A model generated the notes under the pieces. That model was not told where the DNA came from. It was given only the letters and a program-made list of their open reading frames with translations, and did no database searches. The position numbers and the translations under genes are program-made. From Anaeromicropila populeti (GTDB taxonomy: Bacteria; Bacillota; Clostridia; Lachnospirales; Lachnospiraceae), in contig NZ_FOYZ01000012.1 of assembly GCF_900112775.1 (NCBI RefSeq), forward strand, positions 51,688 to 115,687: a DNA stretch of 64,000 nucleotides, given 5' to 3'. Shown in pieces: positions 1-7,312 of the stretch; within the stretch, counting starts at the first letter, position 1; each line of letters opens with the position of its first letter.

Positions 1-417
1 TATTATGTTTATGATATGGTTACTGGTGTCTATGAATATGGTGATTGGATTCATTGTTTGTTAAAGGACGCTGGGGGTGGCAAAACGGAAAGTACTAGTT
101 GGTGTGAAAATGGTACGGTCAGCGTTGATGATGATACGACGGATAAGCAAGTTGCGGACTATGATAAAGATAAAGTACTTGATGAAGATTATGGAATATT
201 TGAGCCTATAGTCAGACCGTTCATTAATTTGTTGGATGGCATTAAGAATGGTCTTAATTCTGTTAGTAGATTCGTTAATGAAAATTTAAATCCTTTGTCT
301 AAAATGTCAAATGTAATTAATCAAAGTTTTGGTTTTATGCCGGAGTGGGTTTTAACCTTTATCGGTTCTGCTGTTGTTATCGCTATTTTTGGTGCTTTGA
401 TACGCAAGGGAGGTTGA
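1..417 (+). CDS. Inovirus-like adsorption/minor coat protein, C-terminal part (5' end outside window)
   Basis: The reading frame is open from the first base of the window, so the methionine at position 16 is probably internal and this is the tail of a longer protein. What is visible is an acidic, cysteine-containing soluble stretch, then a helix-prone region, and a single C-terminal membrane segment (about WVLTFIGSAVVIAIFGALI) ending in a short basic tail. A soluble domain anchored by one C-terminal helix is the layout of the pIII-type adsorption protein of filamentous phages, and the gene lies directly upstream of tiny membrane proteins and a Zot/pI gene, as in inovirus structural modules. 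The pIII-like role is inferred from architecture and position; I recognise no sequence family. A good ribosome binding site for the next gene overlaps its end. Confidence 0.55.
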   Translation, partial: YYVYDMVTGVYEYGDWIHCLLKDAGGGKTESTSWCENGTVSVDDDTTDKQVADYDKDKVLDEDYGIFEPIVRPFINLLDGIKNGLNSVSRFVNENLNPLSKMSNVINQSFGFMPEWVLTFIGSAVVIAIFGALIRKGG

Positions 418-424
418 TGTTGAT

Positions 425-583
425 ATGGAAGTTTTTGGCAGTATATTTGACTTGTTGATATCTATACAAGTCGATATATTTGGAAATTATTTTAGTCTTT
501 ATGATATTTTGATTTTTCTTTGCATTTTTACTCTTGTTTGTATGATTACACTGGGTTTGTTTTTAAAAAGGAGTGATGGTTAA
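425..583 (+). CDS. Small membrane protein of inovirus module (52 aa)
   Basis: An ATG-initiated frame of 52 codons preceded by AGGGAGG, eight bases after the previous gene. The N-terminal half is amphipathic and mildly acidic, and the second half is one hydrophobic helix (ILIFLCIFTLVCMITLGLF) followed by the basic end KRSDG. An acidic N-terminus, a membrane helix and a basic C-terminus match the design of filamentous phage coat proteins (pVIII, pVII, pIX), so it is a coat candidate. There is no signal peptide. The assignment rests on size, layout and neighbours only. Confidence 0.5.
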   Translation: MEVFGSIFDLLISIQVDIFGNYFSLYDILIFLCIFTLVCMITLGLFLKRSDG

Positions 584-584
584 T

Positions 585-671
585 ATGGTATATATTTATG
601 AAATTGTCATGATTTTAGGTGGTCTTGTTGCTGTTTTTACTTTATATTCTGAATGGAGGTATAGAAAATGA
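585..671 (+). CDS. Tiny membrane protein of inovirus module (28 aa)
   Basis: A 28-codon frame that starts two bases after the preceding stop, with AAAAGGAG just upstream, and ends in an ATGA overlap with the next gene. It is a single hydrophobic helix (about YEIVMILGGLVAVFTLY) with the basic tail WRYRK. Size and tight translational coupling fit a pVII/pIX-like minor coat protein of a filamentous phage. Frames this short can arise by chance, but the chain of ribosome binding sites and overlaps supports it. Confidence 0.4.
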   Translation: MVYIYEIVMILGGLVAVFTLYSEWRYRK

Positions 672-790
672 GCGAATTATTTTGTTTAAAATTTATTTGT
701 TTTTGGTTGATTGGTTTTACAATGTTTTATTTTAAGCAGCGGTGGACTGTTGCTTGGGTCCTAAAGCGAATTAATAAAGGAGGTATGTAA
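668..790 (+). CDS. Small membrane protein of inovirus module (40 aa)
   Basis: A 40-codon frame that overlaps the preceding stop by ATGA and is preceded by GGAGG at spacing 7. It has one membrane helix (about FICFWLIGFTMFYF) followed by a basic segment (KQRWTVAWVLKRINK). It belongs to the same coupled run of small genes between the adsorption-like protein and the Zot gene and is a candidate minor coat or assembly protein. No family is recognised. Confidence 0.4.
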   Translation: MSELFCLKFICFWLIGFTMFYFKQRWTVAWVLKRINKGGM

Positions 791-940
791 ATGCAAGGAA
801 TAATGGATTTTATCATGGGTGGCAATGAAATAAATGTACTTGATGTTGGTGTTTTTTTGCGTGCATTTGTAATAATTTGTCTTTTTGACTCCATGTATAT
901 GGCTGTAATATCAATTTTAAGGATGGTGATTAAGCCATGA
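791..940 (+). CDS. Small membrane protein of inovirus module (49 aa)
   Basis: Starts on the base after the preceding stop, with AAAGGAGG (778-785) as ribosome binding site, and overlaps the Zot gene by ATGA. It contains a short polar N-terminus and a hydrophobic segment (about VFLRAFVIICLFDSMYMAVISIL). It could be a pVI-like structural protein or the major coat protein. The tight coupling to the neighbours is the main support. Confidence 0.45.
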   Translation: MQGIMDFIMGGNEINVLDVGVFLRAFVIICLFDSMYMAVISILRMVIKP

Positions 941-1641
941 TAATGCTTTTATTCACTCTTCTATTCTGCGTTATAGGTAATATTATTCCTATTGTTTTTT
1001 ATAGCTTTAAAGACGTTGTCAAAGCTATAAAAGAACGTGAATGGAGGAAATTTAAGAAAAAGGGAATTGACGTGGAACTAGGATATTTTGGCAAGGGAAA
1101 AACCCTTACGGCTGTTTGGAAAACATATAAAATTTGGAAGAAATACAAGGGGAATGTTGAGATAGTAAGCAACATTCCTTTGAATTTCCCTTATACTCCG
1201 TTTTCTGATTGGGGGCAACTGACATCTGCGCATATGAAAGATATGGACGATTATCATGGGACTGTATTTTTGTTGGATGAGGGATCGGAACTATTTGATT
1301 CTAGGGATTTTAAGACTTTTCCAAAAGAAATAATTGCTTCTATTACGCAATGCCGCAAGAGTAATATATACTTTTTAATTACATTCCCTGAGTGGAATGA
1401 CGTGGACGTTAAAATACGTCGTTATGTTCGTAATGCATATTTGTGTCGTAAGTTATGGCGATTTCAATGGGAAGTGTCCTATAATGCTAAGGAACTGGAG
1501 CGTAAGCAAGGTGACATAGAAATATGTGAACCTAAAAAGTTTATGACTTCCTGTAGGTTTGTTCTCGATAGAAATAGGAATCTCTATAATACTAGAAATA
1601 AGGTGCGAAAAGGGAATATAAAAAGGGAGAAATGCGTATAG
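937..1641 (+). CDS. Zot/pI-like assembly ATPase of filamentous phage
   Basis: Filamentous phages use a pI/Zot-family inner-membrane ATPase to extrude virions. This 234-aa protein starts with a membrane helix (residues about 2-22), then has a Walker A motif GYFGKGKT (49-56) preceded by a beta strand, and a Walker B motif TVFLLDEGS (109-117), followed by the arginine-rich core (CRKSN, KIRRYVRNAY) usual in Zot domains. It lacks the periplasmic C-terminal part seen in Gram-negative pI, which fits a phage of a single-membrane host. It lies in the canonical place between small coat genes and the replication gene, with a hairpin terminator overlapping its 3' end. Confidence 0.85.
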   Translation: MIMLLFTLLFCVIGNIIPIVFYSFKDVVKAIKEREWRKFKKKGIDVELGYFGKGKTLTAVWKTYKIWKKYKGNVEIVSNIPLNFPYTPFSDWGQLTSAHMKDMDDYHGTVFLLDEGSELFDSRDFKTFPKEIIASITQCRKSNIYFLITFPEWNDVDVKIRRYVRNAYLCRKLWRFQWEVSYNAKELERKQGDIEICEPKKFMTSCRFVLDRNRNLYNTRNKVRKGNIKREKCV

Positions 1642-1668
1642 CGGTTTACCGCGCGCACTCTCCCTTTT
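1621..1668 (+). terminator. Hairpin terminator at end of Zot gene
   Basis: AAAAGGGAGA (1621-1630) pairs with TCTCCCTTTT (1659-1668), with an inner GCGG/CCGC hairpin at 1641-1652 and a run of five T at 1665-1669. The left arm lies within the last codons of the Zot gene. It would separate the structural module from the replication gene. As a structured GC-rich element in a filamentous phage it might also serve as packaging signal, but the T-run favours a terminator. Confidence 0.7.
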
Positions 1669-1721
1669 TAGTCCCGCGCCTACTTGACTATACCTACACT
1701 TAAGAGTCATTTTGGAATGAG

Positions 1722-2525
1722 GTGATATTTATTGATTTTTATAACATCAAAATTAAAGATTTTGATAATTCTCATAAACAGATAATTATTTATTCAAAAA
1801 TGAACAGATATAATTTTTCTAATTTGTCTTGTGAGGATAAAAATGATAATGAATTAAGTCCTCATTTAAGTATTGACGAATTAGTTTATAAAGTAAATAA
1901 GAGTGCTAAAAGTTCTAAAAATAGGAGTAAAAATATGATTTATGATTATGCGCGGAGTAATGAGTGGAAATGGTTTGTAACTATGACATTTGACCCTAAA
2001 AAAGTAGATAGTTTTGATTATGAAATAGTTACTAAAAAGTTAAGTCAATGGTTAAAAAATATTCATAAAAGAAAATGTCCAAATATGAAATATCTTTTTG
2101 TCCCTGAGTTACATCCTACTTCGGGACGATTTCATTTTCATGGCATTATGAATAATATTGATGAATTGGAAATACTTGATAGCGGTCATGTGGATAATGA
2201 TGGAAATATCATTTATAATATTGGTTCTTATAAGCTTGGTTTTACAACTGCGACTAAAATTAGAGATACTGAAAAGGTCGCAATGTATATAGGCAAATAT
2301 GTTACAAAAGAGTTATCCGCTGTAGCAAAAAATAAGAAAAAATATTGGGTTTCAAAAAATTTAAATATTCCTTCTGTAACGGTTTATGAGGGTGATATGG
2401 AAGAATTGGATTTTGGTGTGCATGGTGCTATTATAAATGATTCTGAATATGATATGGTTAATTTTAAGCAAGTAAAAAAGGGTGACGGTTACATTAGGTA
2501 TTACGAATTGAAAAAAAAGGAGTGA
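1722..2525 (+). CDS. HUH rolling-circle replication initiator (Rep)
   Basis: This protein nicks the double-stranded replicative form to start rolling-circle replication. Motif I is seen at KWFVTMTFD (83-91), the HUH metal-binding motif at RFHFHG (His138, His140), and the catalytic tyrosine motif at YIGKYVTKE (Tyr189/Tyr193), arranged as in Rep proteins of inoviruses and small plasmids. The start is uncertain: GTG at 1722 has poor spacing to its upstream purines, AGGTGAT (1720-1726) is well spaced to a rare ATT at 1731, and the first ATG in frame is at 1800. The first 26 or more residues are therefore doubtful, while the catalytic core is not affected. It is followed after six bases by a small Cys-rich gene. 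Confidence 0.85.
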   Translation: MIFIDFYNIKIKDFDNSHKQIIIYSKMNRYNFSNLSCEDKNDNELSPHLSIDELVYKVNKSAKSSKNRSKNMIYDYARSNEWKWFVTMTFDPKKVDSFDYEIVTKKLSQWLKNIHKRKCPNMKYLFVPELHPTSGRFHFHGIMNNIDELEILDSGHVDNDGNIIYNIGSYKLGFTTATKIRDTEKVAMYIGKYVTKELSAVAKNKKKYWVSKNLNIPSVTVYEGDMEELDFGVHGAIINDSEYDMVNFKQVKKGDGYIRYYELKKKE

Positions 2526-2531
2526 TAGAAA

Positions 2532-2819
2532 ATGACGGTTGATACTGCTATTAAGCAACGTGTTGAATGTTTAGAATTGTTGTATTCTATGCAAGAAAAT
2601 GATGATTTGAAAAAGGTATATGGAGATTATTTCGACCCGTCTTCTATCCTATCATGTATAGATAAGGTCATAGAGGAAAATGTAGTAGATGTAACAGAAG
2701 AAGAACCTAGATGTACATATTTTGTTTCTAAGCAAGTACCTAGTGTTTGTAAGTGCTGTGGCGAATGTTTGAAACCATGTAGCTGTTGTAAACATGATGG
2801 AAAATGTTTGTATCAATAG
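2532..2819 (+). CDS. Small cysteine-rich protein downstream of Rep
   Basis: A 95-aa protein six bases after rep, probably translationally coupled. The first 55 residues are acidic and helical; the C-terminus (about 73-93) is dense in cysteine, with CKCCGEC, CSCC and KC spaced like one or two zinc knuckles. It has no signal peptide or membrane helix. The position next to Rep suggests a replication or ssDNA-binding accessory role comparable to pV/pX genes, but no family is recognised and the function is open. Confidence 0.55.
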   Translation: MTVDTAIKQRVECLELLYSMQENDDLKKVYGDYFDPSSILSCIDKVIEENVVDVTEEEPRCTYFVSKQVPSVCKCCGECLKPCSCCKHDGKCLYQ

Positions 2820-2838
2820 TTTGTAAACGTCATTTCTG

Positions 2839-2944
2839 TTTCGATAAACTGCTATTTTGCAAAGACAGTACATGCGCTACGGCGCGTGGGGCATGATGCG
2901 CACTCCGCGTACTCTCTTCGCAAAATATGTTGAGTTTATCGAAA
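2839..2944. repeat. GC-rich cruciform with 12-bp identical inverted arms (phage origin/packaging or Xer site candidate)
   Basis: TTTCGATAAACT (2839-2850) recurs inverted at 2933-2944, and ATTTTGC (2854-2860) is mirrored by GCAAAAT (2920-2926). The core holds a second stem AGTAC/GTACT (2867-2871, 2909-2913) and small hairpins GCGC-tacg-GCGC and GCAT-g-ATGC. The core is clearly richer in G+C than its surroundings. This fills most of the gap between the phage module and the recombinase promoter. It could be the ssDNA packaging signal/origin of the filamentous phage, or a pair of recombinase binding arms. The pairing is seen directly; the role is inferred. Confidence 0.6.
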
Positions 2945-2948
2945 AGAC

Positions 2949-2977
2949 TTGACTGTTTTACGGTTATTCGTTATAAT
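2949..2977 (+). promoter_or_regulatory. SigA-type promoter of the tyrosine recombinase gene
   Basis: TTGACT (2949-2954), a 17-bp spacer and a perfect TATAAT (2972-2977) lie about 50 bp before the start codon at 3026. The promoter begins right at the outer edge of the inverted repeat, so a protein bound at that repeat could influence it. Confidence 0.8.
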
Positions 2978-3025
2978 TATCATAGAACAAAATAATTATG
3001 TTAAATTAATGAAAGGTTTTATTAT

Positions 3026-4081
3026 ATGGACAATCTTACATATCATCAGCAAAAATATATTGAAAACACAAAAAAATTACGAAGCATCTTAGAAACTTTA
3101 CCCTCCTTTACAAAGGATTATTTTCGAGCTATCGAACCAACAACCTCAACCAAAACAAGAATTTCATATGCCTATGACTTGCGGGTTTTTTTCTTTTTCC
3201 TAAGGGAATCCAATTCCTATTTTAGAAATAAAGAAACTTCTCAAATCAAACTATCTGATTTGGATTTGCTACAGCCAACAGATATTGAAGAATATCTGGA
3301 ATTTTTAAAGGTTTATGAAGGCTTAGACGGAAAAATTCAAAAGAATGATGAACGAGGAATTCATAGAAAATTTTCATCTTTGCGCAGCTTTTACTTGTAT
3401 TATTCCAAACGAAGAATGATTCAAAACAACCCAACAGTTGTTTTAGACATGCCCAAGCTTCACCAACGTGAAATTATTAGATTAGACTACGATGAAGTTG
3501 CTGAATTATTGGATTTGGTGGAATTTGGAGGAGAAAATCTTACCGGAATGAAAAAGATTTATTTTGAAAAAAACAAGGTACGAAATCTAGCTATCTTTAC
3601 TCTTCTACTAGGCACTGGAATACGAGTATCAGAATGTGTTGGCCTGGATATAAATGACATTGATTTTAAAAACAATCGAATTAAGGTAATACGCAAAGGT
3701 GGTAAGGAGGACTATGTGTATTTTGGAGAAGAAGTAGAAAATGCTCTGCAAAATTATCTTGAAGTTTCAAGAAGCTTAATTCATCCTGTTACAGGTCATG
3801 AAAATGCGCTGTTTCTTTCGATACAGAAAAAAAGAATGACTGTAAAGGCAATTGAAAATCTTGTGTCAGAACACGCAAAGCAAATCACTAGTTTTAAACA
3901 TATTACACCACATAAATTACGCAGTACTTATGGAACTAATTTGTACCGGGAAACGGGAGATATTTACCTGGTAGCTGAGGTACTGGGTCACAATGATGTT
4001 AATACCACCAGAAAGCATTATGCTGCTTTGGACGAAGATAGAAAACGACTTGCTGCAAAAGCAGTGAAATTAAGGGAATAA
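3026..4081 (+). CDS. XerS-like tyrosine recombinase
   Basis: A 351-aa site-specific recombinase that cuts and rejoins DNA through a tyrosine nucleophile. It has the N-terminal SAM-like core-binding domain (about 35-150) and the full catalytic set: Arg200 (GTGIRVSE), Lys224 (IRKGGK), His296 and Arg299 (PHKLR), His322 (LGHND) and Tyr332 (KHYAAL). Length and the block around FEKNKVRNLAIF resemble the single-chain XerS type used for chromosome dimer resolution rather than classical phage integrases. Filamentous phages often integrate through host Xer proteins at dif, so it may be the host recombinase next to an occupied site, or a phage-borne copy. The start has GAAAGG at good spacing and its own strong promoter. 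Confidence 0.85.
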   Translation: MDNLTYHQQKYIENTKKLRSILETLPSFTKDYFRAIEPTTSTKTRISYAYDLRVFFFFLRESNSYFRNKETSQIKLSDLDLLQPTDIEEYLEFLKVYEGLDGKIQKNDERGIHRKFSSLRSFYLYYSKRRMIQNNPTVVLDMPKLHQREIIRLDYDEVAELLDLVEFGGENLTGMKKIYFEKNKVRNLAIFTLLLGTGIRVSECVGLDINDIDFKNNRIKVIRKGGKEDYVYFGEEVENALQNYLEVSRSLIHPVTGHENALFLSIQKKRMTVKAIENLVSEHAKQITSFKHITPHKLRSTYGTNLYRETGDIYLVAEVLGHNDVNTTRKHYAALDEDRKRLAAKAVKLRE

Positions 4082-4119
4082 ATTACGGAAATATTCTACT
4101 GCTATTATTTAGAAAGAAT

Positions 4120-4166
4120 AAAAGAGAAGTAACATGTCTGTAGGATACAAACATATCTTCTCTTTT
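4120..4166. terminator. Bidirectional terminator between recombinase and MATE genes
   Basis: AAAAGAGAAG (4120-4129) pairs with CTTCTCTTTT (4157-4166), with an additional inner ATGT/ACAT pairing, placed between two convergent genes. Confidence 0.8.
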
Positions 4167-4181
4167 ATAATTCATAGAATT

Positions 4182-5522
4182 CTATTCTTCTAACGCATCT
4201 TGTTTCTTTAATATAGGATTTTTTCGCATATTTATAATCAAAGGGAGAACCATTAGAGCCCAAACAATCGGTTCGGATACAATCACGCCCATATATCCTA
4301 TTACAGGTGCAAACAAGTAGGCAATGATAACCTTACCAGCTAATTCAATCAAACTAGACACTAATGGTGTCGTTTTATCACCAAACCCTTGCATACTATT
4401 GCGAAAGATACATATAATAGCAGGCAAAATATAAAAAATAGAGTTAACTCGCAAATACAGTGATGCTGTCTGGATAATATTAGTTTCCTGACTTGCTGTA
4501 ATGATTCTAATAATTAAAGGTGAAAATATAAATACAATTGCTATTACAACCATACACCAGCAAACAGCAAGTAAGATTGTGTCATGAATTCCTTTTTTAA
4601 TACGCCCGTATTTTTTTGCCCCGAGATTTTGCCCACAGTAGGTTGCAAGGGCTGTTCCCATTACAAAAAATGGAGTAAGAAATAATGAAGTAGCCTTTCT
4701 TGCCGCAGTATGAGCTACAATAATATTTGTTCCAAATGTATTAATGCTAGTCTGAAGTGCCAGAGAACCTAACGTTACAAATGAGATCATAAATCCCATT
4801 GATAACCCTGTTGGCAATAGCTTCAAAGTAACTTCTTTGCTTGGTATCATATCTTCCTTATGTAAAACAATTTGCTTATACTTTAATCTCATATAAAAGA
4901 AACAAATTACAGCAGATATTGTTTGAGACAGTACCGTTGCAATTGCAGCCCCAGAAACTCCTTTTTGAAAATACAAAATAAATAAGTAATCTAAACCTAT
5001 ATTAAAGAGATTCGATAGAATTAGAAAAATTAAAGGCGTATAGGAGTCACCTATGGCACGAAGGATAGCCGCACATATATTATAAAAAGTAGTTGCAAGC
5101 AATCCCAAAACTATAATTCGAATGTATGAAACTGACTCTGGCATAAGTTCTGAAGATACATTTAATACACCTAGTATCTGTGGCAATAAGACTAGACATA
5201 AACTGCTTATTGAAATTGTAACAATTCCACCAAACAGAATGGTACCTCCAATTGCCTTTCGCATCTTATCTTCATCCTCAGAGCCAAAATAGATAGAGAT
5301 AATGATACCAAACCCACAGATAATTCCATTCAAAAACTCCACCAGCATATCACTTAAGGAGGTTGTTGATCCAACAGCTGCAAGTGATGTTTCACCTAAA
5401 ATGCGGCCAATAATTCTTGTATCGATTAGGCTATACCCCAGTTGAAATAATTGACCAATGTAAATTGGAATTGCAAATAGCAGAATACTCTTTAATGGAC
5501 TTCCTTTTGCCAAATTGTTCAT
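4182..5522 (-). CDS. MATE family efflux transporter
   Basis: A 446-aa polytopic membrane protein with two similar halves of six predicted helices each, beginning GSPLKSILLFAIPIYIGQLF and showing the usual MATE features, such as a conserved polar TM1 and GDSYTPL after the third to fourth helix of the first half, and GFGDKTTP at the equivalent place of the second half. MATE proteins export drugs, toxins or metabolites using Na+ or H+ gradients. It is the last gene of the GH94-radical SAM run, 27 bp after the Nudix-radical SAM gene with a clear GGAGG, which suggests it exports the product of that pathway; it could equally be an independent drug exporter. Confidence 0.9.
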   Translation of the reverse strand: MNNLAKGSPLKSILLFAIPIYIGQLFQLGYSLIDTRIIGRILGETSLAAVGSTTSLSDMLVEFLNGIICGFGIIISIYFGSEDEDKMRKAIGGTILFGGIVTISISSLCLVLLPQILGVLNVSSELMPESVSYIRIIVLGLLATTFYNICAAILRAIGDSYTPLIFLILSNLFNIGLDYLFILYFQKGVSGAAIATVLSQTISAVICFFYMRLKYKQIVLHKEDMIPSKEVTLKLLPTGLSMGFMISFVTLGSLALQTSINTFGTNIIVAHTAARKATSLFLTPFFVMGTALATYCGQNLGAKKYGRIKKGIHDTILLAVCWCMVVIAIVFIFSPLIIRIITASQETNIIQTASLYLRVNSIFYILPAIICIFRNSMQGFGDKTTPLVSSLIELAGKVIIAYLFAPVIGYMGVIVSEPIVWALMVLPLIINMRKNPILKKQDALEE

Positions 5523-5549
5523 TTATTATATCCTCCAAAAATAAAGTAA

Positions 5550-7262
5550 TTAAACTACTTCCTTGCTCTCATCACACCAATTAATTCCTTTTTCTTTCAG
5601 TGCATTCATTAATAGCATTCTCCATCTCTGAATTTCTTCTGGTCCAAACGTTTTTGTTTTAATTACATATCCAGCAGACTTTTCTTTTCCAACCTGTATA
5701 TATTTTGAAAAATCACTTTCAATCCATGTAATTCCATAATATTCTGAGCGATGGAACAAATCAGTTCCTGGATAAGCCAGGCAAGGATATACTGTGGCTT
5801 CATCCAAATTAAGACCTTCTAGCTGAATGATTGTTTCTTCTACCGTATAATCTGTTTCTCCAGGAAAACCCACAATAAAAAAGCCTCTTGTCTTGATTCC
5901 TGCTTCTCTCGCATGGGTTAATCCAACCTTAATACGTTCAATAGAAGTTGCTTTCCCCATTCGTTCCAACATCTCTGAACTCAATGATTCAATTCCTACA
6001 CTTATATGTGTGCAACCAGCATCATACAGTTTTTTGCATAGTTCTGAATTCAGTGATTCTGCTCTTGCAAATATGCGCCACTTAATCTGCAACGGTTCCA
6101 ATAACTCACAGATTTTAGCTGCCCGCTTTGGATCTGCTAAAAAATTATCATCATTAAAGCGAAATGCTCTCCATCCATTGTTATAGTGCCAAGTTACTTC
6201 TTCTACTACATTTTCAGCACTTCTTGCCCTCCAATATCCCCTTTTATTAACAGTTGAATTACAGAATCTACAACGGAAATTACATCCACGCGAAGAATCT
6301 AAGCACATTACTGGGATGCCATCAATCTGTCTTGTATATTTATTCATGTCACAAAACGATTCATAATCTGGAAATGGAAGTTCATCAAGATGTTCAATTA
6401 CTGCTGCCCGAATGATTCGATCTGGCCGCTGCCCATTTTCAACTGCTTTTATCACTTCACACCAAGCATTCTCTCCTTCACCACACATTGCACAATCAAA
6501 ATCCATTGCAACCTGCTCCGGCAATGCACTGGCATGAGGGCCTCCTGCTACAAATAGTGCATTGGGATATTTCTTTTTGAGTTCAGTTAATAAACTGACA
6601 GCAAGTGAGTACGTAGCGGAGTATGTTCCAATCCCATAAATATCTGCTTTTTCCACAAGTGGCAATAGGTTATCAGGTGCATTTCCTGAAAGATCACAGA
6701 TATCTATATCATAGCCTTTGCTTCTGGCGAAAGTTGCAATGGATACTAGACCTCCCGGGGGCTGACGTTCATCATCCTCCACAAATGGAATTGGCAGATT
6801 AATCAGTATCGTTTTTATTTTTCTATTCTTAACTTTTTCTGAGCTGATTTGTGTTCGTTTTAAAAAGAAATCTTCTAATATATCGCTTACATTAAACCCA
6901 AGTGATAGTTGTTTGATTTCACTCCAGCTAAAATAGTTAAGGTCATCACCCTCCTTTAGTTTCAGTTGATTAACATCCAGGTCAAGTTTAATATAATATA
7001 TATACTGTAAATGTTCCTCTTCCTCATCAACATAATGATAATTTTGATAAAATTCATAATCCTTAAGAGTAAATTCCAGTTCTTCCATGAGTTCCCTCTG
7101 AATTGCTTCTTCAGGACTCTCTTCTGGTTCCTTTCCACCACCAAAGAGTACCCAAGTGTTTGGATATTTGATTTCTGGGTTTTTATCTCTATGTTGCAGT
7201 AATATCTTACCCGCTGAATTTTCAATAATAATTGCCGTTCCTATTTTATGTATTTTTGACAT
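5550..7262 (-). CDS. Nudix hydrolase - B12-binding - radical SAM fusion protein
   Basis: A 570-aa fusion. Residues 1-135 form a Nudix domain with a recognisable box at about 42-64 (GGKEPE..., with RELMEE); the Gly near the end of the box is replaced by Glu. Residues about 150-290 look like a cobalamin-binding Rossmann domain (TILINLPIPF, DIYGIGTYSA, FVAGGPHAS). The radical SAM core follows, with CNFRCRFC (Cys327, Cys331, Cys334) binding the 4Fe-4S cluster. B12-radical SAM enzymes methylate unreactive carbons or rearrange substrates; a Nudix domain usually hydrolyses nucleoside diphosphate-linked substrates. The joined architecture suggests a nucleotide-linked substrate, which is inference. 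It lies between the SPASM radical SAM gene and the MATE gene in the same operon. Confidence 0.85.
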   Translation of the reverse strand: MSKIHKIGTAIIIENSAGKILLQHRDKNPEIKYPNTWVLFGGGKEPEESPEEAIQRELMEELEFTLKDYEFYQNYHYVDEEEEHLQYIYYIKLDLDVNQLKLKEGDDLNYFSWSEIKQLSLGFNVSDILEDFFLKRTQISSEKVKNRKIKTILINLPIPFVEDDERQPPGGLVSIATFARSKGYDIDICDLSGNAPDNLLPLVEKADIYGIGTYSATYSLAVSLLTELKKKYPNALFVAGGPHASALPEQVAMDFDCAMCGEGENAWCEVIKAVENGQRPDRIIRAAVIEHLDELPFPDYESFCDMNKYTRQIDGIPVMCLDSSRGCNFRCRFCNSTVNKRGYWRARSAENVVEEVTWHYNNGWRAFRFNDDNFLADPKRAAKICELLEPLQIKWRIFARAESLNSELCKKLYDAGCTHISVGIESLSSEMLERMGKATSIERIKVGLTHAREAGIKTRGFFIVGFPGETDYTVEETIIQLEGLNLDEATVYPCLAYPGTDLFHRSEYYGITWIESDFSKYIQVGKEKSAGYVIKTKTFGPEEIQRWRMLLMNALKEKGINWCDESKEVV

Positions 7263-7312
7263 TGATTTTCACCCCTTATGTAGATTTTATTCTTTCATTT
7301 GATACAATCTGA

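Noticed and set aside
1453..1710. Minus-strand frame opposite the Zot gene
   Set aside because: It overlaps a gene with clear Walker motifs and has no ribosome binding site or recognisable protein; a shadow frame.
3026..4081. Classical lysogeny-module phage integrase
   Set aside because: The length and conserved blocks fit the XerS type better, and no repressor, excisionase or tRNA attachment site is nearby.
7263..7312. Possible RiPP precursor peptide in the gaps of the radical SAM operon
   Set aside because: The gaps of 13-50 bp are too short, and no small frame with leader-like features was found in 11972-12315 on either strand.
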